A model generated the notes under the pieces. That model was not told where the DNA came from. It worked only from the letters and a program-made list of their open reading frames with translations, and did no database searches. The translations under genes were made by a program, and so were the position numbers. Positions 18,354-26,415 of a stretch of DNA of 64,000 nucleotides are shown here, in pieces. This DNA comes from Pseudophaeobacter profundi (GTDB lineage Bacteria; Pseudomonadota; Alphaproteobacteria; Rhodobacterales; Rhodobacteraceae): positions 124,001 to 188,000 of the forward strand of contig NZ_JARJEF010000006.1 of the NCBI RefSeq assembly GCF_029697505.1. The letters are read 5' to 3'. Every line of letters starts with the position of its first letter. Within the stretch, counting starts at the first letter, position 1.

Positions 18354-20039
18354 GTGGCAAGCGCACTCTGGCAGGGGAATTGGATCACCCGCACCAGGAT
18401 AATCACCGGGCTGGTGTTGATGACCTATGCTTTCTTTCATTTCATCAACCTTGGGCTTGGACTGTTTTCACCAACCGCGATGGAGGCGATGCAAGACGCG
18501 CGCCATGTCATTACGCGCAATCCCCTGGGGATTGTCATCATGGCAAGTTCCCTGTTGCTGCATCCTGGCCTCGCGCTGTGGCGGCTGGCGCGCAAACGTA
18601 GCCTGCGCATGCCCCTGGGCGAGGCTGTTCAGACCATTCTGGGCCTGCTGATCCCGCTGCAGCTCTTGTCCCACATCACCCATAGCTCTGTTGCGCATCA
18701 CCTCTTTGCAGTGCGCGATGACTACCCCTATATTATCGTGCTGATGTGGAACAGCCCGGTGATCTGGTGGCAGTCGGCGCTGCTGCTGGTGGTCTGGATC
18801 CATGGCTGCATAGGGCTGCATTTCTGGCTGCGCCTCACACGATGGTGGCGCAAGACCCTCCCCTACATGATCGGACTGGCGGTTTTCATTCCCAGTTTCG
18901 CCCTGGCCGGATTGCTGAGCGAAGGGCGGCGGATCTATGACATCTTTGTCGAGGGCAGCAGGCGCGCCGATCTGATGGCCTATTTCAATTGGCCCACCCC
19001 CGAGAGTTTTGCCACCCTGCGCCTGACCGAAACCCGGCTATTACAGATCTTCTTGCTGCTGCTTGCCCTGACTGCCTGCGCCTATGCGATACAAAAGCTG
19101 CGCCGCAATGGCCGATCCGTGCGTATCAGCTATTCCGACGGCCCCTCGATTACCGCGGAAAAGGGCATGACCCTTTTGGAAATGTCACGCAGCCACGCAG
19201 TGCCCCATACCTCCCTCTGCGGCGGCAAGGGCCGCTGCACCACCTGCCGGGTCGTGATCGACGCGGGCAGCGACAGCCTGCCCCCCCCTGCCCCACCCGA
19301 GGCACGCAGCCTGGCGGCGGTCAAAGCCCAGACCAATATGCGGCTGGCCTGCCAGATCCGCCCAGAGACACCACTCACCGTGACCCGCATGTTTCACCCC
19401 AACGGCCGTCGAAAGCGCGCCCATGCCAGCCAGGGGCGTGAACAGCAGCTGGCGATCCTGTTCCTCGACATGCGCGGCTTTACCGCCCGCACCTCTGCGC
19501 AATTGCCCTATGATGTGGTCTTTTTGCTGAACCGATTCTTTGATGCGGTTGTCCCCTGCGTCACCAGCAGCGGCGGCCATGTGGACAAATACCTTGGCGA
19601 TGGCTTTCTTGCCGTCTTTGATGCGGCAGAGGCCAAGCAATCCGCCCAGGCGGCGCTTCGGGCCGCCAGCCAGATTGGCCTGGCACTTGAAACCTTCAAC
19701 CAGACCCTGCAGGCGGAAGGGGATGAACCCATAAAGATCGGCATGGGGCTGCATCTGGGCGAGTTGGTCATTGGCGAGATTGGCGCCGCAGGCCATGCCC
19801 CACGCACCATCATCGGTGATACCGTCAATGCCGCCAGCCGCCTGGAGGGCGCCAGCAAGAACGAAGGGGTCGAGTTGATGGTTTCGGCCGCAGTATTATA
19901 CGCGGCAGGCTACGCCACCTCAGATCTCGATCTGCGCAGCTTTCATCTGCGCGGCGTCGCAGAGCCGCTGATGGCCCTTGCCCTGCGTCAGGCTGCGACA
20001 CTTCCCGAAATTTTGCAAAAATCTGAACCACAGTCCTGA
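18354..20039 (+). CDS. Membrane-bound class III adenylate cyclase with cytochrome-like and 2Fe-2S domains
   Basis: A 561-residue three-part protein. Residues about 10-250 form some six membrane helices rich in His at helix positions (H29, H70, H107, H110, H115/116, H150, H156), like di-heme cytochrome b anchors. Residues about 255-345 are a ferredoxin domain with Cys289, Cys295, Cys298 and Cys333 (adrenodoxin-like C-x5-C-x2-C). Residues 365-545 are a class III cyclase: metal Asp372 (FLDMRGFT) and Asp416 (KYLGDGF), Lys412 suggesting ATP as substrate, and IIGDTVNAASRLEG. It should make cAMP under redox control, like the cytochrome-anchored cyclases described in rhizobia (from memory). Start GTG at 18354 with AGGAG nine bases upstream. 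Confidence 0.9.
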   Translation: MASALWQGNWITRTRIITGLVLMTYAFFHFINLGLGLFSPTAMEAMQDARHVITRNPLGIVIMASSLLLHPGLALWRLARKRSLRMPLGEAVQTILGLLIPLQLLSHITHSSVAHHLFAVRDDYPYIIVLMWNSPVIWWQSALLLVVWIHGCIGLHFWLRLTRWWRKTLPYMIGLAVFIPSFALAGLLSEGRRIYDIFVEGSRRADLMAYFNWPTPESFATLRLTETRLLQIFLLLLALTACAYAIQKLRRNGRSVRISYSDGPSITAEKGMTLLEMSRSHAVPHTSLCGGKGRCTTCRVVIDAGSDSLPPPAPPEARSLAAVKAQTNMRLACQIRPETPLTVTRMFHPNGRRKRAHASQGREQQLAILFLDMRGFTARTSAQLPYDVVFLLNRFFDAVVPCVTSSGGHVDKYLGDGFLAVFDAAEAKQSAQAALRAASQIGLALETFNQTLQAEGDEPIKIGMGLHLGELVIGEIGAAGHAPRTIIGDTVNAASRLEGASKNEGVELMVSAAVLYAAGYATSDLDLRSFHLRGVAEPLMALALRQAATLPEILQKSEPQS

Positions 20040-20174
20040 TTATCCCTGCCGGACGGGACAGTATTACGGCAATCAAGGCCATAGCAGATCAAATGGCGTT
20101 GCAGCGCAGCAACGCCTCCCGATCCCAAGCATTGCAGGTATTTTTGGCCTTTGCTCGCAGGGCCATTTATGCGA

Positions 20175-20194
20175 TGCGTTCACGCGTGAACACA
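20175..20194. promoter_or_regulatory. Perfect palindrome upstream of the MarR-PAPS synthase frame
   Basis: GTTCACGCGTGAAC (20178-20191) is a perfect 14-bp palindrome 27 bp before the ATG at 20219; TG (20175-20176) and CA (20193-20194) extend it with one mismatch. Its location between promoter and start suggests an autoregulatory operator for the encoded MarR-type domain. An 8-bp stem GGCGTTGC/GCAACGCC (20095-20102, 20109-20116) lies further upstream and may end the cyclase transcript. Confidence 0.5.
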
Positions 20195-20218
20195 CATTGA
20201 CCCAGATACCATCGCGCC

Positions 20219-22294
20219 ATGACACTGCCCGCCACACCCGCCACCCCAAACGAGGAAGACCAGATCTTCCGCCTCCTGCGCCAGCTTGATCTGGCACCGG
20301 AGGCGTCACAGCGCGCCACGGCAACAGCGCTGGGTCTTTCTTTGGGGCGATTGAACACACTGTTGCGCAGTGTCGCCGATAGCGGGCTGATAACCATAAG
20401 CGACAGGGCTGGCCCCGATAAGCGGCAGCGCTTTGCCTACACGCTGACACGACGTGGCGCCGCTGAAAAAAGACGACTCACCGATCAATTCCTCTCCCGC
20501 AAGCTGGCTGAATACGATGTGCTGCACGCGGAACTTACCGGCACCGCAAGCGGCTTGCCCCATATCAAACACAGGACTCATCCAATGCAGAATAACCTGG
20601 CTCCTATCCCCGAGCTCTATGTCTCCTATGACTCTGCCCAGAAGCTGAAAACCGAGGCGGGCGAACTGAAAAGCCACGACCTGACCCCACGCCAGATCTG
20701 CGATCTTGAACTGCTGATGAACGGCGGCTTCAACCCGCTGAAAGGCTTCCTGACCGAGGAAGACTACAACGGTGTTGTGGAAAACATGCGCCTGGCCGAC
20801 GGCACGCTCTGGCCAATGCCGATCAATCTGGATGTATCCGAAGAATTTGCCGCCTCGCTGGAAGTGGGCGAGGATATCGCACTGCGCGATCAGGAAGGCG
20901 TGATCCTGGCAACCATGACTGTCACCGACAGCTGGACGCCAAACAAAGCACGCGAAGCCGAAATGGTGTTTGGCGCCGACGATGCCGCACACCCTGCGGT
21001 CAACTACCTGCACAATCAGGCCGGCAAGATCTATCTGGGTGGCCCTGTCACCGGCATCCAGCAGCCTGTGCACTATGACTTCCGCGCCCGTCGCGACACC
21101 CCGAACGAACTGCGCGCCTACTTCCGCAAGCTGGGCTGGCGCAAAGTTGTGGCCTTCCAGACCCGCAACCCGCTGCACCGCGCCCACCAGGAACTGACCT
21201 TCCGCGCCGCGCGTGAAGCCCAGGCCAACCTGCTGATCCACCCGGTTGTCGGCATGACCAAACCCGGCGATGTCGATCACTTTACCCGCGTGCGCTGCTA
21301 CGAGGCCGTGCTGGACAAATACCCCGCCTCCACCACCTCGATGAGCCTGCTGAACCTGGCGATGCGTATGGCAGGCCCCCGCGAAGCGGTCTGGCACGGG
21401 CTGATCCGCAAGAACCACGGCTGCACCCATTTCATCGTTGGCCGCGACCACGCTGGCCCTGGCAAGAACTCGGCCGGTGAAGATTTCTATGGCCCCTATG
21501 ATGCGCAGGATCTGTTCCGCACCCATCAGGAAGAAATGGGCATCGAAATGGTCGATTTCAAACATATGGTTTGGGTGTCCGAGCGCGCCCAATATGAAGC
21601 CATCGACGAGATCGAAGACAAGGATAACGTTACCATCCTCAACATTTCCGGCACCGAGCTGCGCCGCCGCCTCTCCGAGGGTCTGGAGATCCCCGAGTGG
21701 TTCTCTTTCCCTGAAGTGGTCAAGGAACTGCGCCGCACCAAGCCACCGCGTTCCAAGCAGGGCTTTACCGTCTTCCTGACCGGCCTGTCCGGATCCGGCA
21801 AATCCACCATCGCCAACGCGCTGATGATCAAGCTGATGGAAATGGGCGGCCGCCCCGTGACCCTGCTGGATGGCGATATCGTGCGTAAGAACCTCAGCTC
21901 CGAGCTGGGCTTCTCGAAAGAGCACCGCGACCTCAACATCCGCCGCATCGGCTATGTGGCGTCCGAGATCACCAAGAACGGCGGCATCGCCATCTGTGCG
22001 CCCATTGCGCCCTACGCCACCACCCGCCGGGCCGTGCGTGAAGATGTCGAAGCCTTTGGTGCCTTTGTGGAAATCCACGTCGCCACCTCGCTGGAAGAAT
22101 GCGAACGCCGCGACCGCAAGGGCCTGTACAAACTGGCCCGTGAAGGCAAGATCAAGGAATTCACCGGGATCTCTGATCCCTATGACGTGCCCACCAACCC
22201 CGAGCTGAGCGTCGAGACCGAAAACGTCGATGTCGACAACTGCGCGCATCAGGTGCTGCTGAAGCTGGAAAACATGGGCCTGATCTCCGGCTAA
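20219..22294 (+). CDS. Bifunctional sulfate adenylyltransferase/APS kinase, in frame with an N-terminal EPS-type MarR domain
   Basis: An uninterrupted 691-codon frame. Residues about 11-105 form a winged helix of the EPS-associated MarR type (QIFRLLRQLDLAPEASQRAT, LGLSLGRLNTLLRSVADSG, YTLTRRGAAEKRRLTDQFL). Residues 123-510 are ATP sulfurylase (QTRNPLHRAHQEL, GRDHAGPG), and 515-691 APS kinase (P-loop GLSGSGKST, LDGDIVRKNL). Together the enzyme parts convert sulfate and ATP to PAPS. Sulfurylase family similarity begins at the ATG at 20585, which has its own ACAGGA seven bases upstream, so the enzyme may be made separately as a roughly 569-residue protein. No stop codon separates the parts: a true fusion, or a regulator gene that lost its stop. 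The upstream ATG has only a weak ribosome site. Confidence 0.85.
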   Translation: MTLPATPATPNEEDQIFRLLRQLDLAPEASQRATATALGLSLGRLNTLLRSVADSGLITISDRAGPDKRQRFAYTLTRRGAAEKRRLTDQFLSRKLAEYDVLHAELTGTASGLPHIKHRTHPMQNNLAPIPELYVSYDSAQKLKTEAGELKSHDLTPRQICDLELLMNGGFNPLKGFLTEEDYNGVVENMRLADGTLWPMPINLDVSEEFAASLEVGEDIALRDQEGVILATMTVTDSWTPNKAREAEMVFGADDAAHPAVNYLHNQAGKIYLGGPVTGIQQPVHYDFRARRDTPNELRAYFRKLGWRKVVAFQTRNPLHRAHQELTFRAAREAQANLLIHPVVGMTKPGDVDHFTRVRCYEAVLDKYPASTTSMSLLNLAMRMAGPREAVWHGLIRKNHGCTHFIVGRDHAGPGKNSAGEDFYGPYDAQDLFRTHQEEMGIEMVDFKHMVWVSERAQYEAIDEIEDKDNVTILNISGTELRRRLSEGLEIPEWFSFPEVVKELRRTKPPRSKQGFTVFLTGLSGSGKSTIANALMIKLMEMGGRPVTLLDGDIVRKNLSSELGFSKEHRDLNIRRIGYVASEITKNGGIAICAPIAPYATTRRAVREDVEAFGAFVEIHVATSLEECERRDRKGLYKLAREGKIKEFTGISDPYDVPTNPELSVETENVDVDNCAHQVLLKLENMGLISG

Positions 22295-22344
22295 GGTGCG
22301 ATCAGCCCCGCCAGGCTGCCACAGGCAGTCAACAAATATCAGCG

Positions 22345-22382
22345 ACGCGCGTCCCTTTTGACGAAGGGGCGCGCGTTATTTT
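22345..22382 (+). terminator. Rho-independent terminator after the PAPS synthase gene
   Basis: ACGCGCGTCCCTT (22345-22357) pairs with AAGGGGCGCGCGT (22364-22376) across a 6-base loop, 13 bp with one G-T wobble, followed by TATTTTAT. It separates this transcript from the glycosyltransferase gene. Confidence 0.9.
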
Positions 22383-22462
22383 ATGGCGATTTCGGCGGTA
22401 TTCACACTTTCGTGTAGGCGGTTTCCCACCTAAACTGGGCCTATTCACAGGTAAAGATACAG

Positions 22463-23575
22463 ATGCCCCAGCAGATTAAGACTCATGTTTTCACCGACAT
22501 TCCCCAGATTTCATTTCTCAAACAAGCACCCGGCGGACTATCGCAGATTGGAAATGTCAGGTTCACCTTTGGCTCTACCGTCCCGGAAGATACCGACGTC
22601 CTGATCGCGTTTAACCGCGCCTCGTACACAATCAAAAGCCGGGTACCGCGCGAACGCAGCATCTTTATCGCAGCGGAACCGGATGTCATTCACCCCTATA
22701 GCTGCCGCTTTCTCAATCAGTTTGGCCTGGCCCTGACCACCACGGACAAACCGCTGACCACCAAGAAATGGCACCGGGCCGTCTGCTGGTATTGGTGGGT
22801 TGGTACCGATTTTTCGGGTCAGCGCGCGCCGCATGGCTATGACTGGTTCAAGACTCTGGCCATCCCAGCGAAACAAGACAAAATCGCGATCGTCACCTCG
22901 AACAAGGTCTATACGGAATTTCACCGCAAGCGCATGCGCTTTGTCGAGGCCATGACCCAGCTGATCCCGGAACATATCGAACTATACGGTCGCGGCTTTA
23001 CCCCGGTTGATGACAAGGCCGACGCGCTGCTGCCCAACAAATACAATCTTGCGATTGAAAACGGCGAAGGCCCGCATGTCTGGACAGAGAAGCTGACCGA
23101 TCCATGGCTGTGCTGGTCCTTTCCCTTCTATGCCGGCTGCACCAATGTGCCTGCGTATTTCCCAGAAGACAGCTTTGCGACCCTGGACCTTAGCAACCCG
23201 GAACAGGAAGCCCAGCGCATGGTCCGCGATATGCAAAATGGCCGCTGGGAAGGCGCCCAGGCAGCCATTCGCACCGCCCGAGACAAAGTTCTGGAAGAAG
23301 AGAACATCATGCAGCTGATGATCCGCCTGTCGCACCAGGCGATGGCGCAGCCGGTACAATCAGACGAGCGCAGGGAGAATTACATCTGGTCAGAACGGTC
23401 CCTATGGCCGGAAAAGGGATGCCGCGGTTCGGTTGGCGAATGGATTTTTCGCAATTCGATCCTGATGTTCGACCCCGAAGCAGAGCTGAAGACCCAAGGG
23501 CTGCGCCGCGCCTGGGACCGCAGGAAATCCAAACGCCGCGCAGAACGTGACGCCCGACGCCTGAAGCGGGGTTAG
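22463..23575 (+). CDS. Glycosyltransferase family 10-like (fucosyltransferase C-terminal fold) protein
   Basis: A 370-residue protein. The block KYNLAIENGEGPHVWTEKL through WSFPFYAGCTNVPAYFP matches the GT10 donor-binding region, where alpha-1,3-fucosyltransferases have Asn/Glu-Asn, Tyr-x-Thr-Glu-Lys and a Pro-x-Tyr-x-Gly segment. The N-terminal 130 residues are a less conserved acceptor domain, and the C-terminus is very basic (RRKSKRRAERDARR), possibly for membrane contact. The likely role is adding fucose or a related sugar to a surface glycan. The ATG at 22463 has AGGTAAAG upstream. It follows PAPS synthase on the same strand but after a strong terminator. Tail-to-tail overlap of 4 bp with the PhzF gene. 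Confidence 0.75.
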   Translation: MPQQIKTHVFTDIPQISFLKQAPGGLSQIGNVRFTFGSTVPEDTDVLIAFNRASYTIKSRVPRERSIFIAAEPDVIHPYSCRFLNQFGLALTTTDKPLTTKKWHRAVCWYWWVGTDFSGQRAPHGYDWFKTLAIPAKQDKIAIVTSNKVYTEFHRKRMRFVEAMTQLIPEHIELYGRGFTPVDDKADALLPNKYNLAIENGEGPHVWTEKLTDPWLCWSFPFYAGCTNVPAYFPEDSFATLDLSNPEQEAQRMVRDMQNGRWEGAQAAIRTARDKVLEEENIMQLMIRLSHQAMAQPVQSDERRENYIWSERSLWPEKGCRGSVGEWIFRNSILMFDPEAELKTQGLRRAWDRRKSKRRAERDARRLKRG

Positions 23576-24456
23576 GCTGAATCCGGCAGATCCACCGTGC
23601 CGCGCATCAGCACGTACCCTGTGCCCGCAACCCGGATCCCTTCGGGGGCCTCGGCGGGGCCAACCAGGCTGATACGCGCCTGCCCAGGGCGACCCATGCC
23701 ATGGCCCTGTTCGGCCACAAAGCTATCTTTCTGCATCAGGCCGTTGCGCCACAGATAGGCGCCCATCGCGCCGCTGGCAGAGCCGGTGAACGGATCTTCC
23801 GGCGGACTGGGGGGCGCCATCAGCGACCGCGCATAGGTATCGCCCACTTCTGTGGCCCCCTGCAGGGTCACCAGAAAGGGTTCCATCATATCAATCCCAT
23901 CCGCCCCCTGCGCCTGCCCCAGCCGCGCCAGTGCCGCGAGGTCAAGCCGGGCTGCTGCCAGCGCCTCCTGGTCCTTCAGCACGGTAATACAAAAGGGCAA
24001 CCCGGTAGAGACCGTTTGCGGCCGCCCCAGAATGGCCTCGACCGGCAGCGAAATTGCTGCGGCCACCAGAGCCGAATCGGGACAGAGGCCGAACTGCGGC
24101 GCCACCTGGGTCATTTCGATCTGATCCCCGCGCACCGCGACTGGCACGACACCTGCCCCGGTTTCCAACCGCAGCGCGCCATCACCAATCAGGCCGCGGT
24201 CGCGCAGCGCCGCCACGGTGGCAATGGTAGGATGGCCGGCAAAGGGGATCTCGCGGCTGGCCAGGAAATAGCGCACCTGAAGGTCTGCCACCTCAGAAGG
24301 GCCGGTGAAGGTGCATTCCACCAAAGACGTTTCGCGCACATAGGCGGTGCAGATATCGACCGGCAAATGCGCCCCCCCATGAACCACCGCACAGCCATTG
24401 CCGCCAAAGGCACGATCCGAAAACGCATCGACCCAATCAAAATCATATCTGCCCAT
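23572..24456 (-). CDS. PhzF-family isomerase/epimerase
   Basis: A 294-residue protein with the PhzF/diaminopimelate-epimerase-like double domain. The catalytic Glu is Glu47 in RETSLVECTF; other signatures are FAGHPTIATVAAL in the N-terminal half and EDPFTGSASGAMGAYL in the C-terminal half. PhzF isomerises a phenazine precursor, but most bacterial members act on unknown substrates, and no phenazine genes are nearby. The ATG at 24456 follows AGGTGGGG; an upstream start at 24498 adds 14 unlike residues. Confidence 0.9.
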   Translation of the reverse strand: MGRYDFDWVDAFSDRAFGGNGCAVVHGGAHLPVDICTAYVRETSLVECTFTGPSEVADLQVRYFLASREIPFAGHPTIATVAALRDRGLIGDGALRLETGAGVVPVAVRGDQIEMTQVAPQFGLCPDSALVAAAISLPVEAILGRPQTVSTGLPFCITVLKDQEALAAARLDLAALARLGQAQGADGIDMMEPFLVTLQGATEVGDTYARSLMAPPSPPEDPFTGSASGAMGAYLWRNGLMQKDSFVAEQGHGMGRPGQARISLVGPAEAPEGIRVAGTGYVLMRGTVDLPDSA

Positions 24457-24534
24457 CACGCCCCACCTGTTTGGCTGAGTTTTGCCAAAGCATAACACAC
24501 CTAAACGACGTGAATACCACCTCTGGCCATCGCA

Positions 24535-24565
24535 AACAAAAGCGCCCCCTCGGATGAGAGGGCGC
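24535..24565 (-). terminator. Rho-independent terminator of the hsp20-DUF1150 transcript
   Basis: On the minus strand GCGCCCTCTC and GAGGGGGCGC (24556-24565 and 24542-24551) form a stem with a 4-base loop and one mismatch, followed by TTTTGTTT. It lies about 50 bp past the DUF1150 stop. Confidence 0.85.
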
Positions 24566-24576
24566 AGAAGCGTTTT

Positions 24577-24614
24577 GAGGCCAGAGCCTACAGGTGTTTC
24601 GAGGCCAGGGCCTA
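24577..24614. repeat. 24-bp tandem duplication covering the DUF1150 stop codon
   Basis: GAGGCCAGAGCCTA (24577-24590) and GAGGCCAGGGCCTA (24601-24614) match at 13 of 14 bases, 24 bp apart. Both contain a minus-strand TAG in the same frame, so the stop itself was duplicated, probably by replication slippage. Confidence 0.6.
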
Positions 24615-24836
24615 GTGCACAGCAACCGGAGAAAGGTCATTCTGACGCGCCAGCAAGAATGCCAGCTTCCGGTCAGTGACGACCGCCAGCTGCTCGCCCT
24701 CGGAATCATGCACGGCATAGAGTAGATCGCGCCCTTCGGCATTGGCCTGCACGTCCTTAGGCAGATCAGATACCGCGACCGCTTTGACATAGACGATACG
24801 CGGACCGGTGGAATTGGTGTCAAATGGCGTTTGCAT
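24612..24836 (-). CDS. DUF1150-family small protein
   Basis: A 74-residue protein of the alphaproteobacterial DUF1150 family, characteristically encoded right after an Hsp20 gene. Conserved-looking parts are VYVKAVAVSDLP and GEQLAVVTDRKLAFLLARQNDLSPVAVH. It is soluble, with no motif for catalysis; an accessory role to the small heat-shock protein is inferred from location only. It begins 5 bp after the hsp20 stop and shares its terminator. Confidence 0.85.
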   Translation of the reverse strand: MQTPFDTNSTGPRIVYVKAVAVSDLPKDVQANAEGRDLLYAVHDSEGEQLAVVTDRKLAFLLARQNDLSPVAVH

Positions 24837-24841
24837 TGCTC

Positions 24842-25255
24842 TTACCCCTTTTTGATATTGATCGTCTGAACCACAGTTTCCGGACGCGAGCGTGTGAGAT
24901 CAACGTGCAACAGCCCGTTTTCCATAACCGCCTCGCCCACATCGACGCCATCCGCCAACACAAACATGCGCTGAAACTGGCGCGCCGCGATTCCCCGGTG
25001 CAAAAAGACCCGCCCGTCGCCGTCATCGCCCTGTCGGCCACGGATTACCAGTTGCCGATCTTCGACGGTGATCGCCAGATCAGACTCGGCAAAACCTGCC
25101 ACAGCGAGGGTGATGCGATAGGAAAAGTCGGAAGTTTGTTCAATGTTATAAGGTGGATAGCCTTCGTTTCCAGATTTCGCAGAGCGTTCCAGCAGGCGTT
25201 CCAACTGTTCAAACCCCAGCATGTGCGGGTATGAACCCAAGGTGAGTTTCGACAC
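24842..25255 (-). CDS. Hsp20-family small heat-shock protein
   Basis: A 137-residue alpha-crystallin-domain chaperone. The core covers about residues 35-125, with YRITLAVAGFAESDLAITVE, LVIRGRQ, and the C-terminal strand GLLHVDLTRSRPE followed by the short tail TVVQTINIKKG (an I-x-I-like motif). It holds unfolding proteins as an ATP-independent oligomer. A sigma-32-like promoter lies upstream at 25323-25350. Cotranscribed with DUF1150. Confidence 0.94.
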   Translation of the reverse strand: MSKLTLGSYPHMLGFEQLERLLERSAKSGNEGYPPYNIEQTSDFSYRITLAVAGFAESDLAITVEDRQLVIRGRQGDDGDGRVFLHRGIAARQFQRMFVLADGVDVGEAVMENGLLHVDLTRSRPETVVQTINIKKG

Positions 25256-25322
25256 GTGTATCGTCCTTTTACTTCAAAGCGACGTTGATCCACAGTCCCT
25301 GAGCGGCAACTGCATATCTAGA

Positions 25323-25350
25323 ATATGGTGACTTATATAGAATTCTCAAG
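25323..25350 (-). promoter_or_regulatory. Sigma-32 (heat-shock) type promoter for hsp20
   Basis: Read on the minus strand, CTTGAG (25345-25350), 14 bp, then CACCATAT (25323-25330) matches the RpoH consensus CTTGAA-N13/14-CCCCATNT with two differences. It is about 70-95 bp upstream of the hsp20 ATG, and the gene product fits heat-shock control. Confidence 0.7.
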
Positions 25351-25430
25351 TCTCTGACCGCTAGGTCTAGCGGAAAAGGCGTTAAGGAAGTACCTTAGCC
25401 CTCCCGGTTCCCTTATGGTTTGAGTCGCCC

Positions 25431-25655
25431 ATGAATGCTCCTGCTGATATGTCAATGAAGAACGACGAGGTTCTCACAGTCGAGCTGGCAGTCTTTCGCA
25501 GACAGCACCGCGATCTGGATGAGGCGATCACCGCCCTGCAGGAACGTGGCACCAGCGATCAGCTGACAATCCGACGGCTGAAAAAGCAAAAACTCGGCCT
25601 GAAAGATAAGATCTCGCAGATCGAAGACCGCCTGACACCCGATATCATTGCCTGA
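25431..25655 (+). CDS. YdcH/DUF465-family small protein
   Basis: A 74-residue, highly charged helical protein of the DUF465 family: FRRQHRDLDEAITAL and LTIRRLKKQKLGLKDKISQIED are the family's two helices, which probably form an antiparallel coiled coil. Function unknown. Three possible ATG starts (25431, 25449, 25455), none with a strong ribosome site; family similarity does not require the first. Its promoter region faces that of hsp20. Confidence 0.8.
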   Translation: MNAPADMSMKNDEVLTVELAVFRRQHRDLDEAITALQERGTSDQLTIRRLKKQKLGLKDKISQIEDRLTPDIIA

Positions 25656-25822
25656 CGTCACGGCCTGCCCCGCGCCACGGCGGATTGCCCCCCCAATGCC
25701 CCCTTCCCCCGCCTGAGGGAGGGCAAGGGTTGCCGCTAAGGATTTCAGCCAAACGGGTATCTGCACGGCGCGGCCTCTTCAAGGGCAAGCCGCCCTCTAC
25801 AGCACATCACCGCATTGTCGCA

Positions 25823-25850
25823 TTGCACCATGGACAAGTTTGACTATAGT
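25823..25850 (+). promoter_or_regulatory. Housekeeping-type promoter of purEK
   Basis: TTGCAC (25823-25828), 16 bp, TATAGT (25845-25850) fits a sigma-70 promoter and lies 65 bp before the purE ATG. No other -35/-10 pair of this quality is seen in the 260-bp gap. Confidence 0.5.
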
Positions 25851-25914
25851 GCGCACTCCTTCCACCCAAGCAGTCTTCCCCGCGTGGAATCTGCGGCATG
25901 ACAGGACAAAACAC

Positions 25915-26415
25915 ATGCCAAGCACCCCCAGCGACATCAAAGTGGGCATCATCATGGGCAGCCAGTCCGACTGGCCCACCCTGAAAGAGGCCGCCACGCT
26001 TCTCGATGAACTCGGCATCCCCTATGAGGCAAAGATCGTTTCGGCACACCGCACCCCGGATCGGCTCTGGTCCTATGGGAAATCGGCAGCGGATCGCGGT
26101 CTGCAGGTGATCATTGCAGGGGCCGGAGGGGCCGCGCATCTGCCAGGCATGGTGGCGTCAAAAACGCGGGTACCCGTTGTTGGCGTGCCAGTTCAGACCC
26201 GCGCCCTGTCGGGGGTGGATTCGCTCTACTCCATCGTGCAGATGCCCAAGGGCTTTCCCGTGGCGACCATGGCCATCGGTGCCGCCGGCGCCGCCAATGC
26301 GGGCCTGATGGCTGCGGGCATTCTGGCACTGCAGGATCCGGCCTTGGCCGAACGGCTGGACGCCTGGCGCGCTGCCCTGTCGGCCTCTATCCCAGAGGAA
26401 CCCGTTGATGACTGA
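25915..26415 (+). CDS. purE: N5-carboxyaminoimidazole ribonucleotide mutase
   Basis: A 166-residue class I PurE that converts N5-CAIR to CAIR in purine synthesis. Signatures: [16 protein letters not shown] (phosphate-binding and catalytic region), [10 protein letters not shown], and [15 protein letters not shown]. The ATG at 25915 follows AGGA with good spacing; a longer frame from 25840 overlaps the promoter. It overlaps purK by 8 bp, the usual purEK pair. Confidence 0.97.
   Translation: MPSTPSDIKVGIIMGSQSDWPTLKEAATLLDELGIPYEAKIVSAHRTPDRLWSYGKSAADRGLQVIIAGAGGAAHLPGMVASKTRVPVVGVPVQTRALSGVDSLYSIVQMPKGFPVATMAIGAAGAANAGLMAAGILALQDPALAERLDAWRAALSASIPEEPVDD

Noticed and set aside
20306..22249. 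647-codon minus-strand frame opposite PAPS synthase
   Set aside because: Antisense shadow of a highly conserved enzyme, without a ribosome site or recognisable domain.
24456..24498. Phenazine biosynthesis locus around the PhzF gene
   Set aside because: PhzF homologues are widespread outside phenazine pathways, and none of the other phz genes is present.
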